Assembly: GCA_963789075.1 (NCBI GenBank)
Contig: CAWBJQ010000014.1
Span: 1,240,001 to 1,304,000, forward strand
Source: DATATJ01 sp963789075
GTDB taxonomy: Bacteria; Acidobacteriota; Vicinamibacteria; Vicinamibacterales; CAVVIG01
Length of the DNA: 64,000 bases
Direction: 5' to 3'
The notes beneath the pieces are model-generated. The model did not search any database, was not told where the DNA came from, and saw nothing but the letters and a program-made list of their open reading frames with translations. The translations under genes were made by a program, and so were the position numbers. Shown here piece by piece: positions 45,281 through 53,689 of the stretch. Within the stretch, counting starts at the first letter, position 1, and every line of letters begins with the position of its first letter.

Positions 45281-46877
45281 TCATCTCAGCTGTGGCGGCG
45301 AATGTCGGCGGGTGCCGGTGCTTCGTCGCCTGCTCGTAGGCGTATGCGAGCTTGATTAGCGTCGGCTCGCTCCAGGCCCGGCCGAAAAACGATACGCCGA
45401 CCGGCAGTCCGCGGACGTATCCTGCCGGCACGGTGATGTGCGGATACCCGGCGACCGCTGCCACCGTCGACGGCGCCGCCGCCGAGGACGTGCCGCCGTC
45501 GCCGTTCACCAGATCGATCAACCAGGCGGGACCGCCCGTCGGCGCGACCAACGCGTCGAGGGTGTACTTCGCCATCACGGCATCGATGCCGAGTGCGCGA
45601 GACATCCGTCGATCGTTGGCGAGGGCGGCTTTGTATTTCGGATCGGTCAGCGGACCTTTCTTTTCGGCCTGCAGCATCAGCTCCTGGCCGAAATAGGGCA
45701 GCTCCTGATCTTTGTGCGCGTCGTTGAAGGCGATCACGTCCTTCAACGAGTGCACCGGTGACGCTGGGCCGAGCCACGCGAGGTACTTGTTCAGATCCGC
45801 CTTGAACTCGTAGAGCAGCACCTCGGATTCCGAGCTGTCGAATTTCCCGAGCGTCGGAATATTCGCCGGATCCACGATCACGGCGCCCTGCCGCTTCATG
45901 TCGTCGATCGCCGCGTTGGTGAGCTGATCGGCGGCGGGGCTGGCGCCGAAGAGGCGCTCGCGCACGACGCCGATGCGCGCGCCTTTCAGGCCGTTCGGGT
46001 CGAGGAACACCGCGTAGTCTCGAGAACCCTTCGTCGTGCTGTTCGCGGTCGGCGGATCGGCCGGATCCGATCCGGTCATCGCGCCGAGCAGCGCAGCGGC
46101 GTCCGCCACCGTGCGCGCCATCGGCCCGGCCGTGTCCTGGCTGTGGGAAATCGGCACGATGCCGGTGCGGCTCAGGAGGCCGAGCGTCGGCTTGATGCCG
46201 ACGAGCGAGTTGTTGTTCGACGGCGACACGATCGAGCCGTCGGTTTCGGTGCCGATCGCCACGGCGCACAGACTGGCCGCTGCCGCGGCGCCCGAGCCCG
46301 AGCTCGATCCGGACGGGTTCCGATCGAGCGCGTAGGGATTTTTCGTCTGGCCGCCGCGTCCGCTCCAGCCGCTCGTCGAATGCGTCGAACGGAAGTTCGC
46401 CCACTCGCTCAGGTTCGTCTTTCCGAGGATCACCACTCCCGCTTCGCGCAGGCGTTGGACGATGAACGCGTCGGCGGGCGGCGTGGCGCCCGCGAGCGCC
46501 GCCGATCCGGCCGTCGTCTTCATGTGGTCAGCGGTGGCGATGTTGTCCTTGATCAGCACCGGAATGCCGTGCAGCGGACCGCGCGCGCCCCGGGTCTTGC
46601 GCTCGACGTCGAGGCGGTCCGCAATCGCCAACGCATCGGGATTGATCTCGATGACGCTGTGCAGCTCGGGACCATGTCGATCGATCGCCTCGATGCGCGC
46701 CAGGTATTTTTCGACGATTGAGCGCGCCGTCTCCTTCCCCGACTGCATGCGCTGCTGCAGATCGACGACCGTCGCCTCCTCGAGATCGAGCGCCGGCCTC
46801 GCTGGCGTCTGGGCCGACGCCGCGGCGGCGGCGACGGCGAGCACGGCTATCGCGATGATGTGAGACACGCGAAACAT
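45270..46877 (-). CDS. Amidase-signature family hydrolase, exported
   Basis: 535 residues with a signal peptide (IIAIAVLAVAAAAASAQTPA). The amidase signature is complete: catalytic Lys in GIPVLIKDNIATAD, the Gly/Ser-rich loop NPSGSSSGSGAAAAASLC with the cis-Ser, and the nucleophile region GTETDGSIVSPSNNNSLVGI. KPTLGLLSRTGIVPISHSQD and TAGPMARTVADAA follow. Substrates of exported members range from amides to aryl acylamides and cannot be told here. The C-terminus (EMTRR) and the stop codon lie inside a word repeat, so the native C-terminus may have been replaced. Confidence 0.9.
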   Translation of the reverse strand: MFRVSHIIAIAVLAVAAAAASAQTPARPALDLEEATVVDLQQRMQSGKETARSIVEKYLARIEAIDRHGPELHSVIEINPDALAIADRLDVERKTRGARGPLHGIPVLIKDNIATADHMKTTAGSAALAGATPPADAFIVQRLREAGVVILGKTNLSEWANFRSTHSTSGWSGRGGQTKNPYALDRNPSGSSSGSGAAAAASLCAVAIGTETDGSIVSPSNNNSLVGIKPTLGLLSRTGIVPISHSQDTAGPMARTVADAAALLGAMTGSDPADPPTANSTTKGSRDYAVFLDPNGLKGARIGVVRERLFGASPAADQLTNAAIDDMKRQGAVIVDPANIPTLGKFDSSESEVLLYEFKADLNKYLAWLGPASPVHSLKDVIAFNDAHKDQELPYFGQELMLQAEKKGPLTDPKYKAALANDRRMSRALGIDAVMAKYTLDALVAPTGGPAWLIDLVNGDGGTSSAAAPSTVAAVAGYPHITVPAGYVRGLPVGVSFFGRAWSEPTLIKLAYAYEQATKHRHPPTFAATAEMTRR

Positions 46878-46938
46878 GCGAATCCTTTCCTCGTGCGAGA
46901 CGTTCGCCTAAAGCTTTTAGCAGCTACGGGCCATCTTT

Positions 46939-47109
46939 GTCACGAAGAACGGAGAACACGGAGAACACGAAGACCATCCAGCTTGGAAGTTGGAAGAGGC
47001 GGATTCAGGACCGTGATCCGTTTTGCGTGATCTTCGTGTTCTTCGTGACTTCGTGATGAAGGGGCCTGCGCCGAGACGGCAGGACTGAAGTCCTGCGCCA
47101 CGAAGACGA
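46939..47109. repeat. Compound word-repeat region between amidase and trxC
   Basis: Left arm GTCACGAAGAACGGAGAACA, CGGAGAACACGAAGA; right arm TGATCTTCGTGTTCTTCGTG, ACTTCGTGATGAAG. It is followed by a palindromic GTCCTGCC-type repeat (ACGGCAGGACTGAAGTCCTG, 47076-47095) that also occurs inside the DUF1028 gene, and one more CACGAAG word. Confidence 0.85.
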
Positions 47110-47135
47110 CAATGTGCAAAATGATAGATCGCGCG

Positions 47136-47612
47136 TCAGACCTTGGAGGCGTGCGTTGCCTCGGCGATGAAGCGCTCGACGTCCGCGGCCGGCCGCGCGC
47201 CGCTCGTGCGGGCCACCTCGCGTCCGCCCGAGAAGACGGCGAGCGTCGGGATCGATCGGATGCCGAAGCGCTCACCGAGGTCGGTGCACACGTCGGTATT
47301 CACCTTCACGACGAGCCAGCGTCCGGCGTTGCGGGCCGCCACTTTCTCGAGCTCCGGCGCGACCATGCGGCACGGTCCGCACCATGGCGCCCAGTAGTCC
47401 ACAACCACTGGAATCGAGGCTGCGGCAATCAGGCGATCGAAATCGGCGGAACTCGGGATCTCAATCGGCGCTGCGGGCGCGCTCAACGCGGTCTTGCACT
47501 TGCCGCAGCGGACCGTCTCAGCCAGATGGTCGTAGGCGAGACGATTTTTCTGTCCGCACGACGGGCAGACGACGACCACGCCGCGATCGTCGAGGACAGC
47601 GCTCGAGGCCAT
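47136..47612 (-). CDS. trxC: Thioredoxin 2 (zinc-ribbon thioredoxin)
   Basis: 158 residues from the ATG at 47612, preceded by a GGAG ribosome site. The N-terminal zinc ribbon has CPSCGQKNRL and VRCGKCKTAL; the thioredoxin domain has VVVDYWAPWCGPCRMVAPEL with the WCGPC redox site, VVKVNTDVCTDLGERFGIRS and the cis-Pro loop IPTLAVFSGG. TrxC reduces disulfides, often under oxidative stress, and its zinc ribbon adjusts its redox potential. It is directly downstream of, and overlaps, the mltB reading frame. Confidence 0.93.
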   Translation of the reverse strand: MASSAVLDDRGVVVVCPSCGQKNRLAYDHLAETVRCGKCKTALSAPAAPIEIPSSADFDRLIAAASIPVVVDYWAPWCGPCRMVAPELEKVAARNAGRWLVVKVNTDVCTDLGERFGIRSIPTLAVFSGGREVARTSGARPAADVERFIAEATHASKV

Positions 47613-48775
47613 GGCATCAATCTCCGCTGGTGGCGCGTTTCGTCTTGTGGACGCCTCTTTTTCGCGCTGTGCGTCGTACCGCGCGCCGGCGCTCCCTGGA
47701 GGCGATCGGCCAGGAGCCCAACGCTCAACGCGTACGAATTGGAGCAATTGTAGGCGAGCAGCGCGTCGTAGTTGCCGTAGACCAGGAAGTGGCGGGTGGC
47801 GCCGGACACGAGCGCCGCATTGGGCATCGACGCCGGCAGCGCGCGGCCATTGGCCGTGCGCACGCCGAGCGTGCGCCAGCGCTGCACCGGCAGCGACACC
47901 GTCATGTCGCGCGTCGCGCGGCAGGTCCCATCGCGGCGCGCCACGCTGTTCACGATCGCTCGGGCCGCCGAGGGCGACACCTTCACTTCGCGTCCCCACG
48001 ATTCGCCCGCGGTCCAGCCGTAGCCGACCAGATAGTTGGCGATCGAAGCGAACACGTCCGCCGGATTGGACCAGATGTCGCGCACGCCGTCGCCGTCGTA
48101 ATCCTCGGCGAAATCGAGGTAGCTCGACGGCATGAACTGCAGTTGTCCCATCGCGCCCGCCCAGGAGCCCTTCATGTGGGCGAAATCAATGTCGCCGCGA
48201 TTGAGAATCTCGAGCGCGTCGAAGAGCTCGCCGCGGAAGAACGTCGAGCGCCGAGGATCCCAGGCGAGCGTCGTCAGCACGCTGATCGTCGGCCGGGCGC
48301 CGCTGAACGCGCCGAAATGCGACTCCATGCCCCAGATGCCGGCGATGATGTGCGGCTCCACGCCGTAGCCATCGCCGATTTCTGCGAGCAGCGCGCGGTT
48401 GGCGGCGAAGCGATCCTGACCAGCGGCGACGAGCTTCGGCGTTAGGATGCGCGAGATGTACTGCTCGAGCGAGAAGACGGTCTCGGCTTGCGCGCGATCG
48501 CGCTCGAGCACGACCGGAACAGGCTCTGGAATGTCGGCGAGCGCTTCGTCCAGGATCTCCGGACGGATGCCGCGCGCGAGCGCGTCCGTGCGGACGGTCG
48601 CGAGCCAGTCGGCAAAGGACGGCCGCGTGGGCTCCGTTTCCGCCGTTTGCGGGGGTGCCGGCGCTGGTGTCGGAGTGGTCTGCACGGGTGGCGTGGACGG
48701 CGGCGCGGGCGAGGCCGGTGTCTGCGCCCCAGGGATCGCAACGGCCAACACGAGGGCGAGGATTGCGGCTCTCAC
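47483..48775 (-). CDS. Lytic murein transglycosylase (MltB family)
   Basis: A signal peptide (AAILALVLAVAIPGAQTPA) and a Pro-rich linker are followed by the MltB-type domain: catalytic Glu in IAGIWGMESHFGAFSGARPT, FFRGELFDALEILNRGD, MKGSWAGAMGQLQFMPSSYL, YDGDGVRDIWSNPADVFASI and YGNYDALLAYNCSNSYALSV. It cleaves peptidoglycan between MurNAc and GlcNAc, forming 1,6-anhydroMurNAc. The domain ends near 47705 with GLLADRL. Beyond that the frame stays open over the first 130 bp of trxC as low-complexity text. A one-base shift there would instead give a stop at about 47617-47619, just before trxC, so the true end is probably there. Confidence 0.88.
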   Translation of the reverse strand: MRAAILALVLAVAIPGAQTPASPAPPSTPPVQTTPTPAPAPPQTAETEPTRPSFADWLATVRTDALARGIRPEILDEALADIPEPVPVVLERDRAQAETVFSLEQYISRILTPKLVAAGQDRFAANRALLAEIGDGYGVEPHIIAGIWGMESHFGAFSGARPTISVLTTLAWDPRRSTFFRGELFDALEILNRGDIDFAHMKGSWAGAMGQLQFMPSSYLDFAEDYDGDGVRDIWSNPADVFASIANYLVGYGWTAGESWGREVKVSPSAARAIVNSVARRDGTCRATRDMTVSLPVQRWRTLGVRTANGRALPASMPNAALVSGATRHFLVYGNYDALLAYNCSNSYALSVGLLADRLQGAPARGTTHSAKKRRPQDETRHQRRLMPWPRALSSTIAAWSSSARRADRKIVSPTTIWLRRSAAASARPR

Positions 48776-48828
48776 GATCGCAGTTTACAACCGTTCTCGT
48801 GCCGACAGCGGACTCCATGGGCCTTTGA

Positions 48829-49073
48829 ACCACGAAGGATGGAATCACCAAGAGAACTTGCCAGAGACACGGAGGCACAGAGGCGCCGGGTGCATTCGAC
48901 GGGCCGGCCTGCCAGGCAGGCCGGTTGGCGTCGCAGAGCGACGCCCGTCGAATCGGAAACGGCGCTTCGGCGTCCGCTGCGAACACGGCGTCGTCAGACG
49001 AGACGCGTCTCCGTGACTCAGTGCCTCCGTGGCAAATTCTCGTGACGTCTTCGCGGCCTGCGTGGCTTCGTGG
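48829..49073. repeat. Nested multi-layer palindromic word-repeat element (about 245 bp)
   Basis: Outer layer: AACCACGAAGGATGG with the TTCGCGGCCTGCGTGGCTTC end. Middle layer: TTGCCAGAGACACGGAGGCA with GACTCAGTGCCTCCGTGGCA. Inner layer: TTCGACGGG with CCCGTCGAA. Centre: CCGGCCTGCCAGGCAGGCCG and GGCGTCGC-AGA-GCGACGCC. The middle and inner layers share words and the GGCCTGCC palindrome with the element at 40452. It fills most of the mltB-emrB gap (48776-49076); no gene is visible there. Confidence 0.87.
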
Positions 49074-49076
49074 CGA

Positions 49077-50627
49077 TCAGTGGGCGGCGACCGGTGGCGC
49101 GCCGCGGCGGGGGCGCTTCATCAGCAGCACGAGCGGAATCAGGATGACGAACAGGAATCCGAGCAGCCGAAACAAGCTCACGAACGACACCATCGTCGCC
49201 TGCTGCTGCACCATGCCGAACAGCGCGCCGTAGGCGCGGTTGGTGGCGGTCGTCGAATCGGCGCCGGCCGCCATCATCGCGGCGCGCGTCTGCGCGAGCA
49301 TCGCCCGCGCGGCCGGATCGTAGGCGGTGACGTTCGAGCCGAGCACGGACGTGACCATCTGCTGCTGGCGCGCGAGCATCGTGCCGGTCATCGCGATGCC
49401 GATGCTGCCGCCGATGTTGCGCATCAGATTGAACAGGCTCGTCGCGTTGCCCATCCGCTCGCGCGGAATCGCGTTCATCGTCACGGTCGTGAGCGGAACG
49501 AAGAGCAGCGACATCCCGACGCCTTGAATCAGCTGCGGCCAGAAGATGTCCCAGTAGCCAGCCTGCAGGTTGAGGTCGCCGAGCCAGATCAGCGTGAGGC
49601 CGCCGACGAAGAAGCCTGCGGCGAGCAGCTTCCGGTTGTCGAAGCGTCCGGTCATGATGCCGGTCAGCGGCATCATCGCAAACGACCCGATGCCGCGCGG
49701 CGCCATCGCGATGCCCGCCTGCAGCGCCGGGTATCCGAGCACCGTCTGCAGCATGATCGGCAGCAGCACCATGCTGCCGTAGAGCACGAACCCGACGACC
49801 GTCATCAGGAACACGCCGACCGCGTAACTGCGCTCCTTGAAGACGCGAAGGTCGACGACCGGATCGTCGGTCGTCAGCTCGTGAATCACGAGCCCGATCA
49901 GCGTGGCGGCACTGATCAGCGCCAGCACGGTGATCATGTGTGAGCCGAACCAGTCCTCTTCCTGACCCTTGTCGAGCACGATCTGCAGTGCGCCGATGCC
50001 GACCGCGAGCATGCCGATCCCCCAGTAATCGACTTTGCGCGACTCGGAGGCGCGCAGGTAGGGCGGATCGAAAATGTACAGCTTGGTCATGATGATCGAC
50101 GCGATGCCGACCGGCAGGTTGATGTAGAAGACCCATCGCCAGCTGTAACTGTCGGTCAGATAACCGCCGAGCACCGGGCCGAGAATCGGGGCGACGACGA
50201 TGCCGAGCGCCCAGAACGCCATGGCCTTGCCGCGCTCGTGCGGCGGGAATGCTTCGAGCAGCACCGCCTGCGACAGCGGCTGCAGGGCGCCGCCGGTGGC
50301 GCCCTGCATGATGCGAAATACGATCAGCATCGGCAGCGTGGGCGCGAGACCGCACAGAAACGACGCGAGCGTGAAGCCGGTGACCGAGATCATCAGCAGA
50401 CGTTTGCGGCCGAAGACCGTGGCGAGCCAGCCGGTCATCGGCAGGATGATGGCGTTGGCGACGAGATACGACGTGAGCGCCCACGTCGCTTCGTCGATGC
50501 TCGCCGACAGACTGCCGGCGATGTGAGGCAGCGACACGTTGACGACGGTAGTGTCGAGCACCTCCATGAACGTGGCGAACATCACCGAGACGGCGATGAG
50601 CCAGGGATTGATATGGCGTTCAGTCAT
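49077..50627 (-). CDS. DHA2-family MFS multidrug efflux permease (EmrB/QacA type)
   Basis: 516 residues with 14 hydrophobic helices, the DHA2 number. Family motifs are FMEVLDTTVVNVSLPHIAGS in helix 1 and LATVFGRKRLLMIS (motif A), followed by MQGATGGALQPLSQAVLLEA (motif C region) and ALGIVVAPILGPVLGGYLTD. Together with the HlyD-type adaptor and the TolC-like protein upstream it forms a tripartite pump that exports hydrophobic drugs across both membranes using the proton gradient. Gene order on this strand is tolC-like, adaptor, permease. A 176-bp word repeat separates the adaptor from this gene. Confidence 0.93.
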   Translation of the reverse strand: MTERHINPWLIAVSVMFATFMEVLDTTVVNVSLPHIAGSLSASIDEATWALTSYLVANAIILPMTGWLATVFGRKRLLMISVTGFTLASFLCGLAPTLPMLIVFRIMQGATGGALQPLSQAVLLEAFPPHERGKAMAFWALGIVVAPILGPVLGGYLTDSYSWRWVFYINLPVGIASIIMTKLYIFDPPYLRASESRKVDYWGIGMLAVGIGALQIVLDKGQEEDWFGSHMITVLALISAATLIGLVIHELTTDDPVVDLRVFKERSYAVGVFLMTVVGFVLYGSMVLLPIMLQTVLGYPALQAGIAMAPRGIGSFAMMPLTGIMTGRFDNRKLLAAGFFVGGLTLIWLGDLNLQAGYWDIFWPQLIQGVGMSLLFVPLTTVTMNAIPRERMGNATSLFNLMRNIGGSIGIAMTGTMLARQQQMVTSVLGSNVTAYDPAARAMLAQTRAAMMAAGADSTTATNRAYGALFGMVQQQATMVSFVSLFRLLGFLFVILIPLVLLMKRPRRGAPPVAAH

Positions 50628-50635
50628 CACACATC

Positions 50636-50811
50636 AGGGAAATTGCAGAATTGCAGAATTGCAGGGTTGCAGAAAGGAATTGCAGAATTGCAGAAAGGAA
50701 GAAAGGGATTTTGCAATTCCTTCTGTCTTCCTGCAATTCACTTTAACGTTCCTGCAATTCCTTCCTGCAATTCCTTCCTGCAATTCTGCAATCCTGCAAT
50801 CCTGCAATTTC
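50636..50811. repeat. ATTGCAGA word-repeat hairpin between adaptor and permease genes
   Basis: Left half: about six ATTGCAGA words with a 9-nt period and GGAA spacers. Right half: the complement, TTCCTGCAATTC repeated five or more times, then CTGCAATCCTGCAATCCTG. It is AT-rich in a GC-rich neighbourhood. It begins within about 10 bases of the permease start and touches the adaptor TAA (50812), so it forms essentially the whole spacer inside an operon. Confidence 0.9.
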
Positions 50812-52029
50812 TTATTTCAAGTAGACCGTCGGCGTCACTGATAAGCCAGGACGCAACAAATGATCCGGATCCTGGCCGGGCTCGAGCACGATCTTGACCG
50901 GCACGCGCTGCACAACCTTGACGTAGTTGCCCGTCGCGTTTTCGGGCGGTAGCAGGCTGAACCGCGCGCCGGTCGCCGCGGCGAGGCTGTCCACGTGGCC
51001 TTTGAACTCCTTGCCGCCGTACGCGTCCACCGTCACCGTTGCACGCTGCCCGGGACGCATGTTCGTCAGCTGCGTCTCCTTGAAGTTCGCGATGATCCAG
51101 ACATCCTGCAGCGGAATCAACGCCATCAACGGCTGACCCGCCTGGACGATCTGGCCCACCTCCGCCACCTTACGACTGACGATGCCGCTGACGGGCGCGC
51201 GGATGCTGGCGTACTGCAGATTGAGCTCGGCCTGTTCGAGCGCCGCCTTCGCTTGCTGGATGCGCGCCTGCGCTGAGTTGGCGCGCGCGCGCATGGCCGT
51301 GACCTGTTCGGGGCCGGTCTGCGCCGTGCGGACGCCCGCCTGCGCCTGCTGTTCACCGGCCTTCGCCTGCACGAGCTTGCTCTCGGCGACGCGAATGCCC
51401 GCTTCCGCCTCGTTGATTTGCGATTTCGACGAATCGGCGCTGGCCCGTTGCGCATCCGCTGCCGCCACTGCGGCGTCGAACTGCTGCTGCGACACCTCGT
51501 CCTTCGCGAGCAGCCCACGCAGCCGCTCGACGTCGCGCGCCGCTTTCGTCGCGTTCGCCTCCGCCTCGCGAAGCTTCGCCTGTGCGGTGATGAGCCGCGC
51601 GTGGGCCGCGTCGATCTCCTTCTGCGCGGACTCGGTCTCGGCGCGCGCCTGTTCGAGCGAGCCCTGCGCCGACGTCACGTTGCCCGTCGTCGTGGTCGTC
51701 GTGATCGGGACGTTGCTCTGCGCGGCGATCGCGGTCGCTTCGGCGTCGGCCAGCTCCGCACGCGCCTTGTCGCACGCGACCTGATAGTCGCGCGGATCCA
51801 GCTCGACCAGCACGGTGTCGGCCGCGACCTGCTGGTTGTCGACGACGTTGACGTGGAGGATCGTGCCGCCGACGCGCGCGGCGATCTGCGTCACGTGCGC
51901 TTCCACCTGCGCATCATCGGTGCTCTCGCGTCCCGACGTGAGGTACAGCCAGAGCACGACGCCGGCGATCGCGACGAGCAGGACGCCCACGCCGATCCGG
52001 AAGCGAGGGTGACTGGTAAACGAAGCCAT
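50812..52029 (-). CDS. HlyD/EmrA-family membrane-fusion (adaptor) protein
   Basis: 405 residues. One N-terminal membrane anchor (IGVGVLLVAIAGVVLWLYLT) precedes a lipoyl half-domain (DDAQVEAHVTQIAARVGGTI, VNVVDNQQVAADTVLVELDP), a long coiled-coil hairpin rich in Ala/Gln/Glu (about 85-260), the second lipoyl half (YASIRAPVSGIVSRKVAEVG) and a beta barrel (VWIIANFKETQLTNMRPGQR). The protein bridges the MFS permease to the outer-membrane channel. The start overlaps the end of the TolC-like gene. The stop TAA abuts the word repeat. Confidence 0.93.
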   Translation of the reverse strand: MASFTSHPRFRIGVGVLLVAIAGVVLWLYLTSGRESTDDAQVEAHVTQIAARVGGTILHVNVVDNQQVAADTVLVELDPRDYQVACDKARAELADAEATAIAAQSNVPITTTTTTGNVTSAQGSLEQARAETESAQKEIDAAHARLITAQAKLREAEANATKAARDVERLRGLLAKDEVSQQQFDAAVAAADAQRASADSSKSQINEAEAGIRVAESKLVQAKAGEQQAQAGVRTAQTGPEQVTAMRARANSAQARIQQAKAALEQAELNLQYASIRAPVSGIVSRKVAEVGQIVQAGQPLMALIPLQDVWIIANFKETQLTNMRPGQRATVTVDAYGGKEFKGHVDSLAAATGARFSLLPPENATGNYVKVVQRVPVKIVLEPGQDPDHLLRPGLSVTPTVYLK

Positions 52030-53502
52030 CAGCGGGAGCCTCCCATGTACTGTCGCAGCAGTTCTTCGCCGGTGCCGATGCCGCGGATCAACGCACCCTT
52101 CGCCAGGTCGTAGCCATAGAGCGCCGAAATGTATTGTTCGTTGGCGACGGCGACCGCTTCCTGCGCCTGCACGACCTCGATGTTGCTCGCCACGCCGGCC
52201 GCGAACCGATCGCGCGACTGCGCGAGCTGCTGCGCCGCGAGGTCGCGCGCCTTGGTGGCGACCTGCAGCTGCTGGCCGGTGGCCTGCAGGTCCAGGAACG
52301 CGGTGCGGACATCGTAGTAGATGCCGGCTTTCAGATCGTCGGCTTCGGTGCGGCGCTGGCGGATGTCGGCGTCGGCCTCGAGCAGACGGCCGTGCGTTTT
52401 GCCACCCTGGAAGATCGGCACGTTGACGCCGCCGACGAGCGTGTAGGTGGCCTGCGCGCCGCTCACGGACAAACCGATCGTGCCGTAGTCCGCGTTGACG
52501 TGCACCGACGGCAGCGCGTCGCCGATGATGGCCTGTCGCGTGGCCTCGGCCGCGCGCACGCGTTCGAGCGCCGCCTGATACTCGGCCCGACTGGCGTAGG
52601 CGCGCTCGACCGCCTCGTCGAGCGTGAGATCCGGCTTCGGCAGATCAGGCACGTTCGGGTCGAGCGTGAACGCCTGACCGACCGGCAGGCCGATCACGCG
52701 CGCCAGCTGCAGCTTGGCTTTCTCGAAGTCGTTGGCGGTGATCGTCGATCGCTGCGTCTCGCTGTTCAGCTCCACTTCGGCCCGCAGCACGTCGATGCCC
52801 GCGACGATGCCGCCCTGCTTCAGGTCCACGGCCTGATTGTAGAGGGCGCGCGCGGTCTCCTCCTGCGCGCGCGCGGCGTCGGCCCGCGCCGAGGCGGCGA
52901 GCGCCTGGATGTAGAGCGTCGCGGCGACGTGAATCACAAACGCACGTGCGCCCTGATAGGTATAACGGGCGGCGGACAGATTGTGCGCCTCCGATCGCGC
53001 ATCGTTGATCGCGCCGAAGTCGAGCACCGATTGCGAAAGGTAGACGCGCGCGTCGAACACGTTGAAGGGTCCGACAATGCTCGGAATGTCGGCGAAGGGG
53101 CCGCCGATCGACGAACCGAACCCGAACGCGGCGAGGTTGATCTTCTCGTCGCGTCTCGCTGACGCGCCCGTTCACATTGGGCAGCAGTTCGCTGAGCATC
53201 CGCCATCGGGCGCCTGCCGCGCGGCCGATCTCCTGCTCCGCGGTGAGCACGCCGAGGTTGTGATCCAGCGCGCGCCGGATCGCGTCCACCACCGTGATCG
53301 GGATCGCGTCCGCGGTTTTGACGCCGGAGGGGACGCCGCCCAGGAAGATGGACGTTGGCGGCGTCGTCAGCGAGGATCCCCTGGCCGGCTGACCGGTGGT
53401 CGGCGTCTGGCGGGCCGGCGTCGGCGGCGCTTGCGCCGCGGCTCCCGCAGGGAAGCCAGCGCCGGCGGCGGTCAACATCACGAGCAGCGGTACGGCTCTC
53501 AC
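52029..53502 (-). CDS. TolC-like outer-membrane efflux protein, frameshifted
   Basis: GTG at 53502 gives a signal peptide (AVPLLVMLTAAGAGFPAGAA), then ITVVDAIRRALDHNLGVLTA, the first OEP helix. Near 53150, after LLPNVNGRVSETR, the frame shifts by one base to KINLAAFGFGSSIGGPFADI, VFDARVYLSQSVLDFGAIND and the two OEP repeats with long helices (AAEATRQAIIGDALPSVHVN, GGVNVPIFQGGKTHGRLLEA, YYDVRTAFLDLQATGQQLQV). OEP channels form trimers through the outer membrane. It is the first gene of the efflux operon; 1-bp overlap (shared base at 52029) with the adaptor gene supports coupling. Confidence 0.9.
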
Positions 53503-53689
53503 GGATTCATCTCTCTCTCCCATTGGACAGCGCTCGACGGGAGGGCGTGACGAAAGCCGGTCGAGGCAGCCGCCGCAGACGTTGCAATCGTGGCTGATCG
53601 CAAACCGTTAGATTACTACGCGCCCGTGCGGATCGAGTAACTGTGCGTCGCAGCAACCGATGATCCATTCCGTTCGTCTAAGACTGCCG

